A program made the position numbers and the translations under genes. Shown piece by piece: positions 53,408 through 60,865 of a DNA stretch of 64,000 nucleotides; position 1 is the stretch's first letter; every line of letters begins with the position of its first letter. Below the pieces are notes generated by a model. That model saw only the letters and a program-made list of their open reading frames with translations. It did not search any database and was not told the DNA's origin. The DNA is from Oribacterium sinus (lineage in GTDB: Bacteria; Bacillota; Clostridia; Lachnospirales; Lachnospiraceae), in assembly GCF_014202695.1 (NCBI RefSeq), contig NZ_JACHHH010000006.1, forward strand, positions 62,001-126,000. The letters run 5' to 3'.

Positions 53408-55822
53408 TTATTTGACAACAAAGTTCACGATTTTTCCGGGAATATACACTTCCTTTACGAGAGTGCCGCCCAACTTATCCCCTAAACATTCCTTAGCCTT
53501 AGCAAGAATTTCTTCTTTGCTTAAATCCTTGGGAAGCTCCAGTACCGCCTTTACTTTTCCGTTTACCTGTAAAGGAAGCTTAATTTCATCCGCCTCCATA
53601 GCTTTATCATCGTACTCAGGCCAGCCGGCGGCAAATACACTGCCTTCTCCCTTTGCCAAATGATAACACTCCTCTGCAATATGGGGAGCAAATGGAGCCA
53701 AAAGCACGGAGAAGCTGCGAAGGGTTTCCAAATCTACGCCCCCTTCTTTCTTTGCCAGATCCAAGAGGCTGTTATTGTACTCCATAAAGCCGGAAACAAC
53801 AGTATTTAAGTTGAAGCTGTCAAAACGAAGCTGAATATCATGAATTAAGTTATGCCGTACACGAATCATTTCTTTTGTAGGACTGATGTTCTTATCCTTG
53901 GATTCTTCCACAAGATTATAGAAACGATTCAGGAAACGATAAACTCCATCAATTCCTCTGTCATCCCATTCCGCATCCAACTCGGGAGGACCTACAAAAA
54001 GCTCATAAAGTCTAAGAGCATCACAACCGTAATCCCTAACCAGATCATCGGGAGAAACTACATTTCCCATGGACTTGGACATCTTAATACCGTTTTGTCC
54101 TAAAATCATTCCCTGATTAAAGAGCTTTACAAAGGGCTCCTTAAATCCTACCACACCGATATCATAGAGGAATTTGGTCCAGAAACGGGAATACAGAAGG
54201 TGTAATACTGCATGCTCCACGCCTCCGATATACATATCCACCGGCAAATATTTATCAGCCTTCTCTCTGCTGACCAAAGCCTTGTCATCATGATTATCAA
54301 CATAACGCAAGAAATACCAGGAAGATCCTGCCCACTGAGGCATTGTATTAGTCTCCCGCTTTGCCGGACCTCCACACTTTGGACAAGTGCAGTTTACCCA
54401 GTCAGTAATGCCGGCCAAGGGAGATTCTCCCGTTCCGGTAGGCTCATAGTTTTCTACCTCAGGCAGCTTTAAAGGAAGCTCTTCCACCGGTACCGCTACA
54501 TTTCCGCATTTCTCACAATGTACGATAGGAATCGGCTCTCCCCAGTATCTTTGTCTGGAGAAAACCCAGTCTCTGAGCTTAAAGCTTACGGTCTTCCGGC
54601 CGAAGCCTCTTTTCTCCACTTCATTAGCCGCTTCCACCTTTAATTCGGAGGACTCTCTTCCATTCCATTCTCCGGAGTTAATCATAATACCGGAGGCTTC
54701 TGTATATGCCTCTTCCAATACCTCTTCCTTCCCGTCCTTGGAAATAACCTGAACAATGGGAAGGTCAAACTTCTTGGCAAAAGCAAAGTCCCTGGCATCA
54801 TGAGCAGGTACACACATAATGGCTCCGGTTCCGTGATCTGCCAATACATAGTCGGAAATCCAAATAGCACACTTCTCCCCGTTTAAAGGATTAATGGCAT
54901 AGGCTCCGGTAAACTCTCCGGTTTTATCCTTGTCATTCACCGCCATTCTTTCCACGTTGGACTTATTGGCTGCCATGGAAATATATGCTTCTACCTTTTC
55001 TCTTTGGGCATCCGTACAAATCTTCTGAACCATAGGATGCTCCGGTGCAAGAACAAGGAAGGTGGCTCCGTAAAGCGTGTCAGGTCTTGTGGTGAAAACA
55101 GTAATCTTATCTTCTCTTCCCTCTAAGGCAAAGTCCACCTCCGCTCCGTAGGAACGACCAATCCACTCTGCCTGCATCTTCTTAACCTTTTCCGGCCAAT
55201 CCAATTCCTGCAAATCATCCAATAAGCGATCTGCATATTCGGTAATCTTCAGCATCCACTGTCTTAAATTCTTCTTGGTAACTGCCGTACCGCAACGTTC
55301 ACACTTACCATCCACTACTTCCTCATTGGCAAGTCCTGTTTTACAGCTTGGACACCAGTTAATAGGGAACTCCTTTTCATAAGCCAGTCCCTTCTCAAAC
55401 ATTTTCACAAAAATCCACTGGGTCCACTTATAGAAGTTGGGATCAGTAGTATTCACTTCCATATCCCAATCGTAAATGGCATTAATCTGCTGTAACTGTC
55501 GCTTAATGTTCTCCACATTTTTCTTTGTGGTGATAGAAGGATGAATTCCCATCTTAATGGCATAGTTTTCAGCAGGCAAGCCGAAGGCATCCCAGCCCAT
55601 GGGATGAATCACATACTTTCCCTTAATGACCTGATAACGTGACCAAGCATCGGAAATCACGTAGCCTCTCCAGTGTCCTACATGCAGTCCGGAACCGGAG
55701 GGATAAGGGAACATATCTAAGCAATAGTATTTTTCTTTCTTCTCGTCCTTTGGGTTAATGGGATTTTTCTCCCAAAATTCCTGCCACTTCTTCTCTACGG
55801 CAGCATGATTATATCTAGCCAT
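53408..55822 (-). CDS. leuS: Leucyl-tRNA synthetase
   Basis: An 804-residue class I synthetase. The HIGH motif appears as HVGH in PYPSGSGLHVGHWRGY, the KMSKS motif as KMSKSMGN, and a CP1 editing domain contains ALYG and TGAIMCVPAHDARD. Zinc-type CxxC pairs occur in the CPSCKTGLANEEVVDGKCERCG region. Length is normal for the bacterial enzyme. It begins 47 bases downstream of the selB stop and may be cotranscribed; a terminator follows it. Confidence 0.98.
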   Translation of the reverse strand: MARYNHAAVEKKWQEFWEKNPINPKDEKKEKYYCLDMFPYPSGSGLHVGHWRGYVISDAWSRYQVIKGKYVIHPMGWDAFGLPAENYAIKMGIHPSITTKKNVENIKRQLQQINAIYDWDMEVNTTDPNFYKWTQWIFVKMFEKGLAYEKEFPINWCPSCKTGLANEEVVDGKCERCGTAVTKKNLRQWMLKITEYADRLLDDLQELDWPEKVKKMQAEWIGRSYGAEVDFALEGREDKITVFTTRPDTLYGATFLVLAPEHPMVQKICTDAQREKVEAYISMAANKSNVERMAVNDKDKTGEFTGAYAINPLNGEKCAIWISDYVLADHGTGAIMCVPAHDARDFAFAKKFDLPIVQVISKDGKEEVLEEAYTEASGIMINSGEWNGRESSELKVEAANEVEKRGFGRKTVSFKLRDWVFSRQRYWGEPIPIVHCEKCGNVAVPVEELPLKLPEVENYEPTGTGESPLAGITDWVNCTCPKCGGPAKRETNTMPQWAGSSWYFLRYVDNHDDKALVSREKADKYLPVDMYIGGVEHAVLHLLYSRFWTKFLYDIGVVGFKEPFVKLFNQGMILGQNGIKMSKSMGNVVSPDDLVRDYGCDALRLYELFVGPPELDAEWDDRGIDGVYRFLNRFYNLVEESKDKNISPTKEMIRVRHNLIHDIQLRFDSFNLNTVVSGFMEYNNSLLDLAKKEGGVDLETLRSFSVLLAPFAPHIAEECYHLAKGEGSVFAAGWPEYDDKAMEADEIKLPLQVNGKVKAVLELPKDLSKEEILAKAKECLGDKLGGTLVKEVYIPGKIVNFVVK

Positions 55823-55869
55823 TTTTTCACCTCGAACTTTCTATGATAACGAATGCCATTTTATAACCC

Positions 55870-57867
55870 CTACTCTGTCTCGTCAAGCTTAGGATAGGGC
55901 TTCCTTGCACTTTCAAAGCCGTTGTCCTTGGTAATATGCAATCGATCACAAGCTTTAAAAAATAGTTTACTGTTTTTTCTGGATAAGGAAAATTCTTCTC
56001 TCAAGTCCTCTACAGTGATTTCTCCCTTGCTCTGTAATTTTTCCAAAGTAAATTCTTTTAACTTGGAAAATAAATTACCCAAAGTATAATATTCCCCTTC
56101 CAGTTGCACCAGGGTTCCCTTCTCTTCCAAACAAGCAACGATATCCAACAGGATTTTTTCTTCCTCCTTGCTCCATAAGGGCTCCGTAATTTTCGGGAAA
56201 GAAAATTTAGACTTTTGCATTAGAGTAATCAAGGTATTGGCAATATTGGTGTATTTTTCATCCTTTTTCATCTTATAATCTTTTATGGCTAGAATATCAT
56301 GAGATATTCTGAAAATTTCCTTTTCACGCCAATATTCCAGAAGTGCTTTATAAATGTTTCTGTTGTAAGAGCTAAAAAAACGACTGTACAATACCGATGT
56401 TTTTTCTCCAATTTTATAAGGATTTCTTTGATAAAAATCCTTCATATAGTATTGAATTTGCTTTTCCTTCTCTTCCAAATCTTCCCCGGGAATCAGATAC
56501 TTTTCTCCTTGCAAAAGGATGCTGATAAGTTCTCCCTTTTCTTCCTTATCTCTTAAGGCATTTTCGATATTGCCATATCCGGGAAAAGCTTTTCGAATAG
56601 CGGAGAGAGCCAAAAAAATGCCTTTTTTCTTGTGAAAAAAATTCTGAAGCAAACTTCCTTCATCCGCATCTTCCAGGCTTCTCAGTCGTTCCGTTTGAAA
56701 ACGCCCTCTTCTATGCCTCCCCCTTGGTAAAGGATCTATCACTTTTCCCCCGCCAATGCTTAGCTTTTGGGATTCGTCTCTTAGAATAAATCGGTCTCCG
56801 CTTAAGGCTACAACAGGCTCTTCACACTGCAACTGAACCAAGGCTGAGCTCTTATTGGGGATTTCCTCCCCCTCCAAGCAGACAAGCTTGCAGAGCACAT
56901 GTCTTGTCCCTAAAAGAAGTTCCAGCTTTCTGTTGTTTTTTATGGATTGTTCTAAGGCATTGTCTACTTGAACTCTGCAATCCAATAAAGAACTGGGATA
57001 AAGTAAGTCCTTCTCCGCCAGCACATCTCCTTTTTGACAAAGAGACTTATCTATTGAGGATAAATTCACGGCAACTCTCTCTCCGCCCACCGCAAAGTCA
57101 CTGTCTTTGCCATGAACCTGAAGATTTCTGACTTTTATCGGTAAATTCTTCGGATAGAGGGCATACTCTTTTTTTAACTCTATTCTTCCGGACATTGCCG
57201 TTCCGGTAAGAACGGTTCCTGCCCCGGCAATGGAAAACACCCGATCCACAAACATTCTGAAAATTCCTTGTTCCGGCTTCCCTTGAATAAATTCATGTAA
57301 AGTAGATAGATATTTTATTAAATCCGGAATCCCTTCTTTGCTAAAAGAAGAAAGGGGAAAAATCGGTACGGTAAAAGAAAATTGCTTCTCCAGATACTCG
57401 GTAATTTCCATTTTTCTTTGTTCCACTTCTTCCGGAGAAACAAGATCAATCATAGTTAGACAGATAATAAAATTCTTGATTCCAAGAAGAGACAGAATGC
57501 TTAGATGCTCTCTGGTTTGGGGCATAATCCCTTCCTTGGCGGAGATAACCACCATAACCAAATCCATTCCCACAGCTCCGGCTACCATGGTTTTTACAAA
57601 TTTTTCATGTCCGGGAGTATCAACGATTCCAATTTTCTGCCCGTCCGGAAGAGATAATGAGGTAAAGCCCAGCTCAATGGTCATACCTCTCTTTTTTTCT
57701 TCTTCCAGTCGATCCGCATCATATCCGGTTAATGCCTTAATTAAGGCGGTTTTTCCATGATCAATATGCCCTGCAGTTCCGATAATCAGATGCTTCGATT
57801 CTTTCTTTTCCTCAGGCTTTTCTACTTTGAAGGATTGGTGAAAATCAAGATTCTGCGTACTCTCCAT
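55870..57867 (-). CDS. selB: Selenocysteine-specific elongation factor SelB
   Basis: A 665-residue GTPase that delivers Sec-tRNA(Sec) to UGA codons with a SECIS element. The G1 motif GTAGHIDHGKT is at residues 30-40, with DTPGHEKF and TMID following. The C-terminal ~300 residues form the winged-helix mRNA-binding region of SelB. The N-terminus is about 25 residues longer than usual and no internal ATG offers a shorter start. The gene sits just downstream of the prd operon, whose prdB needs it. selA, selD and the tRNA(Sec) gene were not found in this window. Confidence 0.96.
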   Translation of the reverse strand: MESTQNLDFHQSFKVEKPEEKKESKHLIIGTAGHIDHGKTALIKALTGYDADRLEEEKKRGMTIELGFTSLSLPDGQKIGIVDTPGHEKFVKTMVAGAVGMDLVMVVISAKEGIMPQTREHLSILSLLGIKNFIICLTMIDLVSPEEVEQRKMEITEYLEKQFSFTVPIFPLSSFSKEGIPDLIKYLSTLHEFIQGKPEQGIFRMFVDRVFSIAGAGTVLTGTAMSGRIELKKEYALYPKNLPIKVRNLQVHGKDSDFAVGGERVAVNLSSIDKSLCQKGDVLAEKDLLYPSSLLDCRVQVDNALEQSIKNNRKLELLLGTRHVLCKLVCLEGEEIPNKSSALVQLQCEEPVVALSGDRFILRDESQKLSIGGGKVIDPLPRGRHRRGRFQTERLRSLEDADEGSLLQNFFHKKKGIFLALSAIRKAFPGYGNIENALRDKEEKGELISILLQGEKYLIPGEDLEEKEKQIQYYMKDFYQRNPYKIGEKTSVLYSRFFSSYNRNIYKALLEYWREKEIFRISHDILAIKDYKMKKDEKYTNIANTLITLMQKSKFSFPKITEPLWSKEEEKILLDIVACLEEKGTLVQLEGEYYTLGNLFSKLKEFTLEKLQSKGEITVEDLREEFSLSRKNSKLFFKACDRLHITKDNGFESARKPYPKLDETE

Positions 57868-58059
57868 AAGTTAATTCACTCCATAGCATTTCCAAAAACT
57901 TTGTTCCGAATATAAGTTAATCAGTTTTTTACTAAATCTTTCTACTGTAATATAATATCCATTTGTATCTGCTTCCGATATCTTTTATACATGTCTTTAT
58001 GATACCTGTTTATCATACAAGATAATCATTGGAAAATCGATAGAATGCTTAAAAAAGGG
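57868..58059 (-). other. selB upstream region (no gene recognised)
   Basis: This stretch is AT-rich between the prd terminator and selB. It may contain the selB promoter (TATTAT-like and TATAAT-like boxes are present without a convincing -35). No ORF of useful length and no tRNA-like fold were recognised. Confidence 0.5.
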
Positions 58060-58102
58060 AAAAAGAAAAATCCCCATAGGAACTTTCTATGTTCCATTGG
58101 GA
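58060..58102 (-). terminator. prd operon terminator
   Basis: TCCCCATAGGAAC (58071-58083) and GTTCCATTGGGA (58091-58102) form a long stem with a small interior mismatch and a seven-base loop. On the minus strand TTTTTCTTTTT follows (58060-58070). It stops transcription of prdE and separates the prd unit from selB. Confidence 0.88.
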
Positions 58103-58149
58103 ATTTATTCTAAAAGGCAGTAAATAATCAAAATAATAAAGAAATTTTC

Positions 58150-58471
58150 GGCAATATAGGTCTGAATATGGGGTAGTCTAAGCCCGATACTTGCCAAAAT
58201 CCGGCGAAGTGAAGAACTGTGAAAATCAATAAATGAAGCGAATAATGCAGTATAGGTCTATAATAGGGGCAATCTGAGCCCGTCAGTACTTACTGAAAGC
58301 GAGCAAGGCGAAGCTTGAAGTTAGTACTGTTACGAAGGCGAGGTTAGCGGGAGCGTGCCCCAATTATAGACCTATACTGCATTAGAGCGCATTTTTATAA
58401 TTAATATAGTCCTTCAATACATAGGATTAAGCTAACGAGAGCTTGCCCTGATTTCAGACTTATATTAATTA
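58150..58471. repeat. Diverged palindromic repeat element interrupted by a second copy
   Basis: The left part (58153-58240) begins AATATAGGTCTGAA and the right part (about 58420-58471) ends with TTTCAGACTTATATT, its near reverse complement. The left half resembles the left half of the inner element, including GTCTAAGCCCG. The best explanation is an older copy of the same element family interrupted by the inner copy at about 58243. A separate reading is that 58400-58471 is a third, deleted copy, since TAATTAATATAGTC there pairs with GACTTATATTAATTA. Confidence 0.6.
58244..58383. repeat. 140-bp palindromic element with perfect 21-bp terminal arms
   Basis: AATGCAGTATAGGTCTATAAT (21 bases; 58244-58264) and its exact reverse complement at 58363-58383 bound the element. 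After one mismatch, six more bases pair (GGGGCA with TGCCCC). An internal stem of 11 bases with one mismatch pairs 58283-58293 with 58320-58330. The whole unit can fold into a long hairpin or cruciform. It encodes no protein and lies in the 3' untranslated region of the prd transcript. It resembles a non-autonomous miniature transposable element. Confidence 0.85.
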
Positions 58472-58530
58472 GAAAATTATTTTGATTTACATCCTCTTTT
58501 TATAGATCTTCATATGTTCTTACAAGGCGA

Positions 58531-59001
58531 TTATCTTTTCACTGCCCTCATTTTCAGCTTCAAAAGTGCCTTTGCCTTCTTTGCATCTTGAGCAACGATA
58601 TTATTTTCTCCGACAACGTTGGTTTCAATGCCTTCTTCACTCTTGTTAAAATCCACAATAGTGTTCATATATTGATTCGTAACCACAAAGGCACCCTGGG
58701 TTCCCACAAAGGAAACTCCTACAACCGCAATATCTCTTTTACCGATTTCTTCAATGGCTTGAGCAAAATCCACGTTGCTGTTTCCCCAGCTGTCCTCACT
58801 GACAATTGCCCCTTTTACACGAAGGGCTTCAGCCCAGGCACCTACACGACTACCGGTAAAAAGTTTATTAACGTTATCCTGTGGAATTCCGGCAATTATA
58901 ATACCTACAAAGTCCAAGTCAGTATCATCGCAAAGCTCTTCTACCAGAGGGTCACGAAAATGATGCAAGGTGGTTTCTTTGGTTGATGGTCCAATTCCCA
59001 T
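58531..59001 (-). CDS. prdE: Proline reductase-associated protein PrdE (C-terminal-half PrdA paralogue)
   Basis: A 156-residue protein aligning by eye with PrdA residues 418 to about 572: GIGPSTKETTLHHFRDPLV against CIGPASKEMSRHYWREPLV, and IGKRDIAVVGVSFVGTQGAFVV against IGKRGIKVVGMSFCANQGALVV. The cysteine that PrdA converts into pyruvoyl is Gly2 here, so no pyruvoyl group can form. The ATG at 59001 follows GAGGAGGAGC and lies 12 bases after prdD. In other prd operons PrdE has an unproven role; with PrdD it may form a structural partner of the reductase. Confidence 0.88.
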   Translation of the reverse strand: MGIGPSTKETTLHHFRDPLVEELCDDTDLDFVGIIIAGIPQDNVNKLFTGSRVGAWAEALRVKGAIVSEDSWGNSNVDFAQAIEEIGKRDIAVVGVSFVGTQGAFVVTNQYMNTIVDFNKSEEGIETNVVGENNIVAQDAKKAKALLKLKMRAVKR

Positions 59002-59013
59002 AAGCTCCTCCTC

Positions 59014-59790
59014 TTAATATAATGCTCGAATAGCGCCATCACGATATTCATTGGGAGAAATAATCATCGGCGCACCGGTAATATCAATAATTGAATGAGA
59101 TCCTATAAATCCGGAAGGTTCATCCGGAAGAAATCTGGTATCATACATAGCTCCTTGACCGGAAACCATCTTCACCAAAACCACTTTATCCTTACCCGGA
59201 CGTTCTACATCCTTAAAATCATGACGCTCCGTACAGAAGGAACCATTGGTTTTCTTCAATACTTCGCGAATTTCCTGACAGAAATGATCACATAGTCTAT
59301 GGCAGGCATCAGGCCCCGGTCTGGAATATCCGGCCTTCGCTTGTAATACCACATCCATTAGAATGATGATATCCTCAGGTCCCGGAGTCCCGGCACGGCC
59401 AAATACCACCTGCTCATCTAAAAATCCGTCGGAATTACCAAAAGCGGAGACATAATTTCCTTCCGTATCCGTAGCAGTAAGGATTACATACACTCCGGTT
59501 AAAGTATGGCTAATTCCTTCTCCTATTTTACCCAATACTTTGGTAGAAATAGGCATTATATCCATAATAGAATTAATGGGAATGTGTCTTTCATTTTTAT
59601 GAATGATTTTTAGACTGCAATCTTCAATCAGCTCTTCCTGCTTAGCGAAGTCCTTTAAACGATTGGGATTAATCACCAAGCTATATTCTTTATTTTCCTC
59701 TTTTTTTAAGGAGACTTTCTCTCCCTCTGAAACAGCACGAACATGAAAAGCTTTAATCGCTAACTGTCTCAATACTCTTTCTTCACTCAT
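59014..59790 (-). CDS. prdD: Proline reductase-associated protein PrdD (N-terminal-half PrdA paralogue)
   Basis: A 258-residue protein aligning by eye with PrdA residues ~164-417. Shared phrases include DIMPISTK/DVQPIATK, YVSAFGNSDGFLDEQVVFGRAGTPG, RPGPDACHRLCDHF and GQGAMYDTRFLPDEPSGFIGSHSIIDI, ending at DGAIRALY, equivalent to PrdA DGCIHALT. The start ATG at 59790 (MSEERVLRQL) follows TTGGAGGATAGA; the open frame runs upstream to 59856 but crosses a strong terminator hairpin, so that start is rejected. Function unproven. Confidence 0.88.
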   Translation of the reverse strand: MSEERVLRQLAIKAFHVRAVSEGEKVSLKKEENKEYSLVINPNRLKDFAKQEELIEDCSLKIIHKNERHIPINSIMDIMPISTKVLGKIGEGISHTLTGVYVILTATDTEGNYVSAFGNSDGFLDEQVVFGRAGTPGPEDIIILMDVVLQAKAGYSRPGPDACHRLCDHFCQEIREVLKKTNGSFCTERHDFKDVERPGKDKVVLVKMVSGQGAMYDTRFLPDEPSGFIGSHSIIDITGAPMIISPNEYRDGAIRALY

Positions 59791-59812
59791 TCTATCCTCC
59801 AAGGAAATTTTA

Positions 59813-59846
59813 GAAAAAAATGGAAGCATGAAGATCATGCTTCCAT
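59813..59846 (-). terminator. Strong hairpin terminator/attenuator between prdB and prdD
   Basis: ATGGAAGCATGA (59820-59831) and TCATGCTTCCAT (59835-59846) form a perfect 12-base-pair stem with a three-base loop, directly followed on the minus strand by TTTTTTTC. It lies ten bases after the prdB stop and before the prdD ribosome binding site, so it should limit prdDE transcription relative to prdA and prdB. Confidence 0.92.
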
Positions 59847-59855
59847 TTCTTGGCA

Positions 59856-60581
59856 TTATACCTTCGCAACGTATTCATATGGCAAAGGAACAATCTTACC
59901 GGCAGACTCGATTTCCTCAAGCTGCTCTAAGGTATCCTTTACGATATTGTATTGCATTTCTCTGTTGTTTGGCTCTCCGGCATTTGCACCCATCGGAACG
60001 AGAGGAGCAACTGCTCTGGGGGAACCGGTCTGTCTTACGACAGGAGGTAACGCAGCAATGATAATTGTAGGAATTCCTGCGGCCTCAATAGCTCTCTGCA
60101 CAAGCACGGCAGAACGATGGCAAGTTCCTCAGCCAGCGGTGAGGATTACGGCGTCTACGCCCTCCTCTTTCAGCTGTCTGGCAATTTCAGGACCTGTCTC
60201 GTTTTTGAACTTTTCCTGGTTTCCACCACCGCCCATGAATCCGAAGTGTACAGGAGCTACCCCCTTAATTACACCATCTTTAGCCAACTCATGAAGACGA
60301 TCAATTGGGAACATACAGTTGATATCTTTGTTAACGTCACCGTTATCGTAACCACCATGTGATACCATTAGTTCGCTAGAAGGCATTGTATCCTTGATAA
60401 CTCTAAAGGTAAAATCACCAGCCAGGTTAAAACGCTTGTCATCTTTATGGTGCACACCTGCGGCCGTTGCAATGGCAATAACCATATCCTTTAACGGCTT
60501 TGTGACAGGAGCCCATACAGGTGGAGGAGTAACAGGTACGAAGATTTCAGACTGCATCCCTTTTACTACAGTATTACCCAT
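59856..60581 (-). CDS. prdB: D-proline reductase selenoprotein subunit PrdB
   Basis: PrdB is the 26-kDa subunit that carries the selenocysteine attacking proline; with PrdA it reductively opens D-proline to 5-aminovalerate in Stickland fermentation. The 241-residue product reads through TGA at 60129-60131 (residue 151) in the motif ILTAG-Sec-GTCHRSAV, matching known PrdB proteins. Upstream and downstream of TGA are in the same frame and both match the family, so it is not a frameshift. A SECIS-like stem follows. selB lies 2 kb downstream. A standard translation would split this gene. Confidence 0.95.
60094..60114 (-). promoter_or_regulatory. Candidate bacterial SECIS stem-loop in prdB
   Basis: TTCTGC and GCAGAG (minus strand; plus-strand arms 60109-60114 and 60094-60099) pair over six bases with one G-U pair and a nine-base loop (CGTGCTTGT). 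It starts 14 bases after the TGA, the distance range expected for bacterial SECIS elements. The fold was judged by eye. Confidence 0.6.
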
Positions 60582-60617
60582 GTCTTTCTCCTTTCATAAA
60601 TTTTTTATGTAATTATT

Positions 60618-60863
60618 CTACGGCTCTTGGCGCTTTTGAATATTACTAATGTATTTTTCATTTACATCCGGACTTAATTGCTCAATAAAACTCATATTGA
60701 AACCAACCTCCTGACCGACTTTAATTTCATAATCGGAAATGAGCATCCGCATGGGAATTTTTAAAAAGCCCAAACGACCTTTTAAGTCAATCCCCACGGC
60801 ACCATCATGAACCTCCACGATAATGCCTTCCATGTAAATAATCTTATCTGTGTATTTAGCCAT
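60618..60863 (-). CDS. Small conserved prd-operon protein (CBO2463/CBO2479-like)
   Basis: An 81-residue protein lying between prdA (two bases away) and prdB (36 bases away), the position of the small conserved protein in other proline reductase operons; the family is known as CBO2463/CBO2479. Its pattern (GIIVEVHDGAVGIDLKGRLGFLKIP, then a second strand region) suggests a small beta-barrel. It has no cysteine, no signal peptide and no membrane segment. Its role is not established. The family name is from memory. Confidence 0.8.
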   Translation of the reverse strand: MAKYTDKIIYMEGIIVEVHDGAVGIDLKGRLGFLKIPMRMLISDYEIKVGQEVGFNMSFIEQLSPDVNEKYISNIQKRQEP

Positions 60864-60865
60864 AA

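Noticed and set aside
57868-58530. tRNA(Sec) gene between selB and prdE
   Set aside because: The palindromic folds are far longer than a tRNA and no cloverleaf with anticodon TCA or CCA 3' end was seen.
59791-59856. Upstream start for PrdD at 59856
   Set aside because: That stretch contains a strong terminator hairpin and overlaps the prdB end; ATG at 59790 has a GGAGG site and matches the PrdA alignment start.
59856-60581. prdB as two separate short genes or a pseudogene
   Set aside because: Both parts share one frame across a single TGA and together match PrdB; the motif is a known selenocysteine site.
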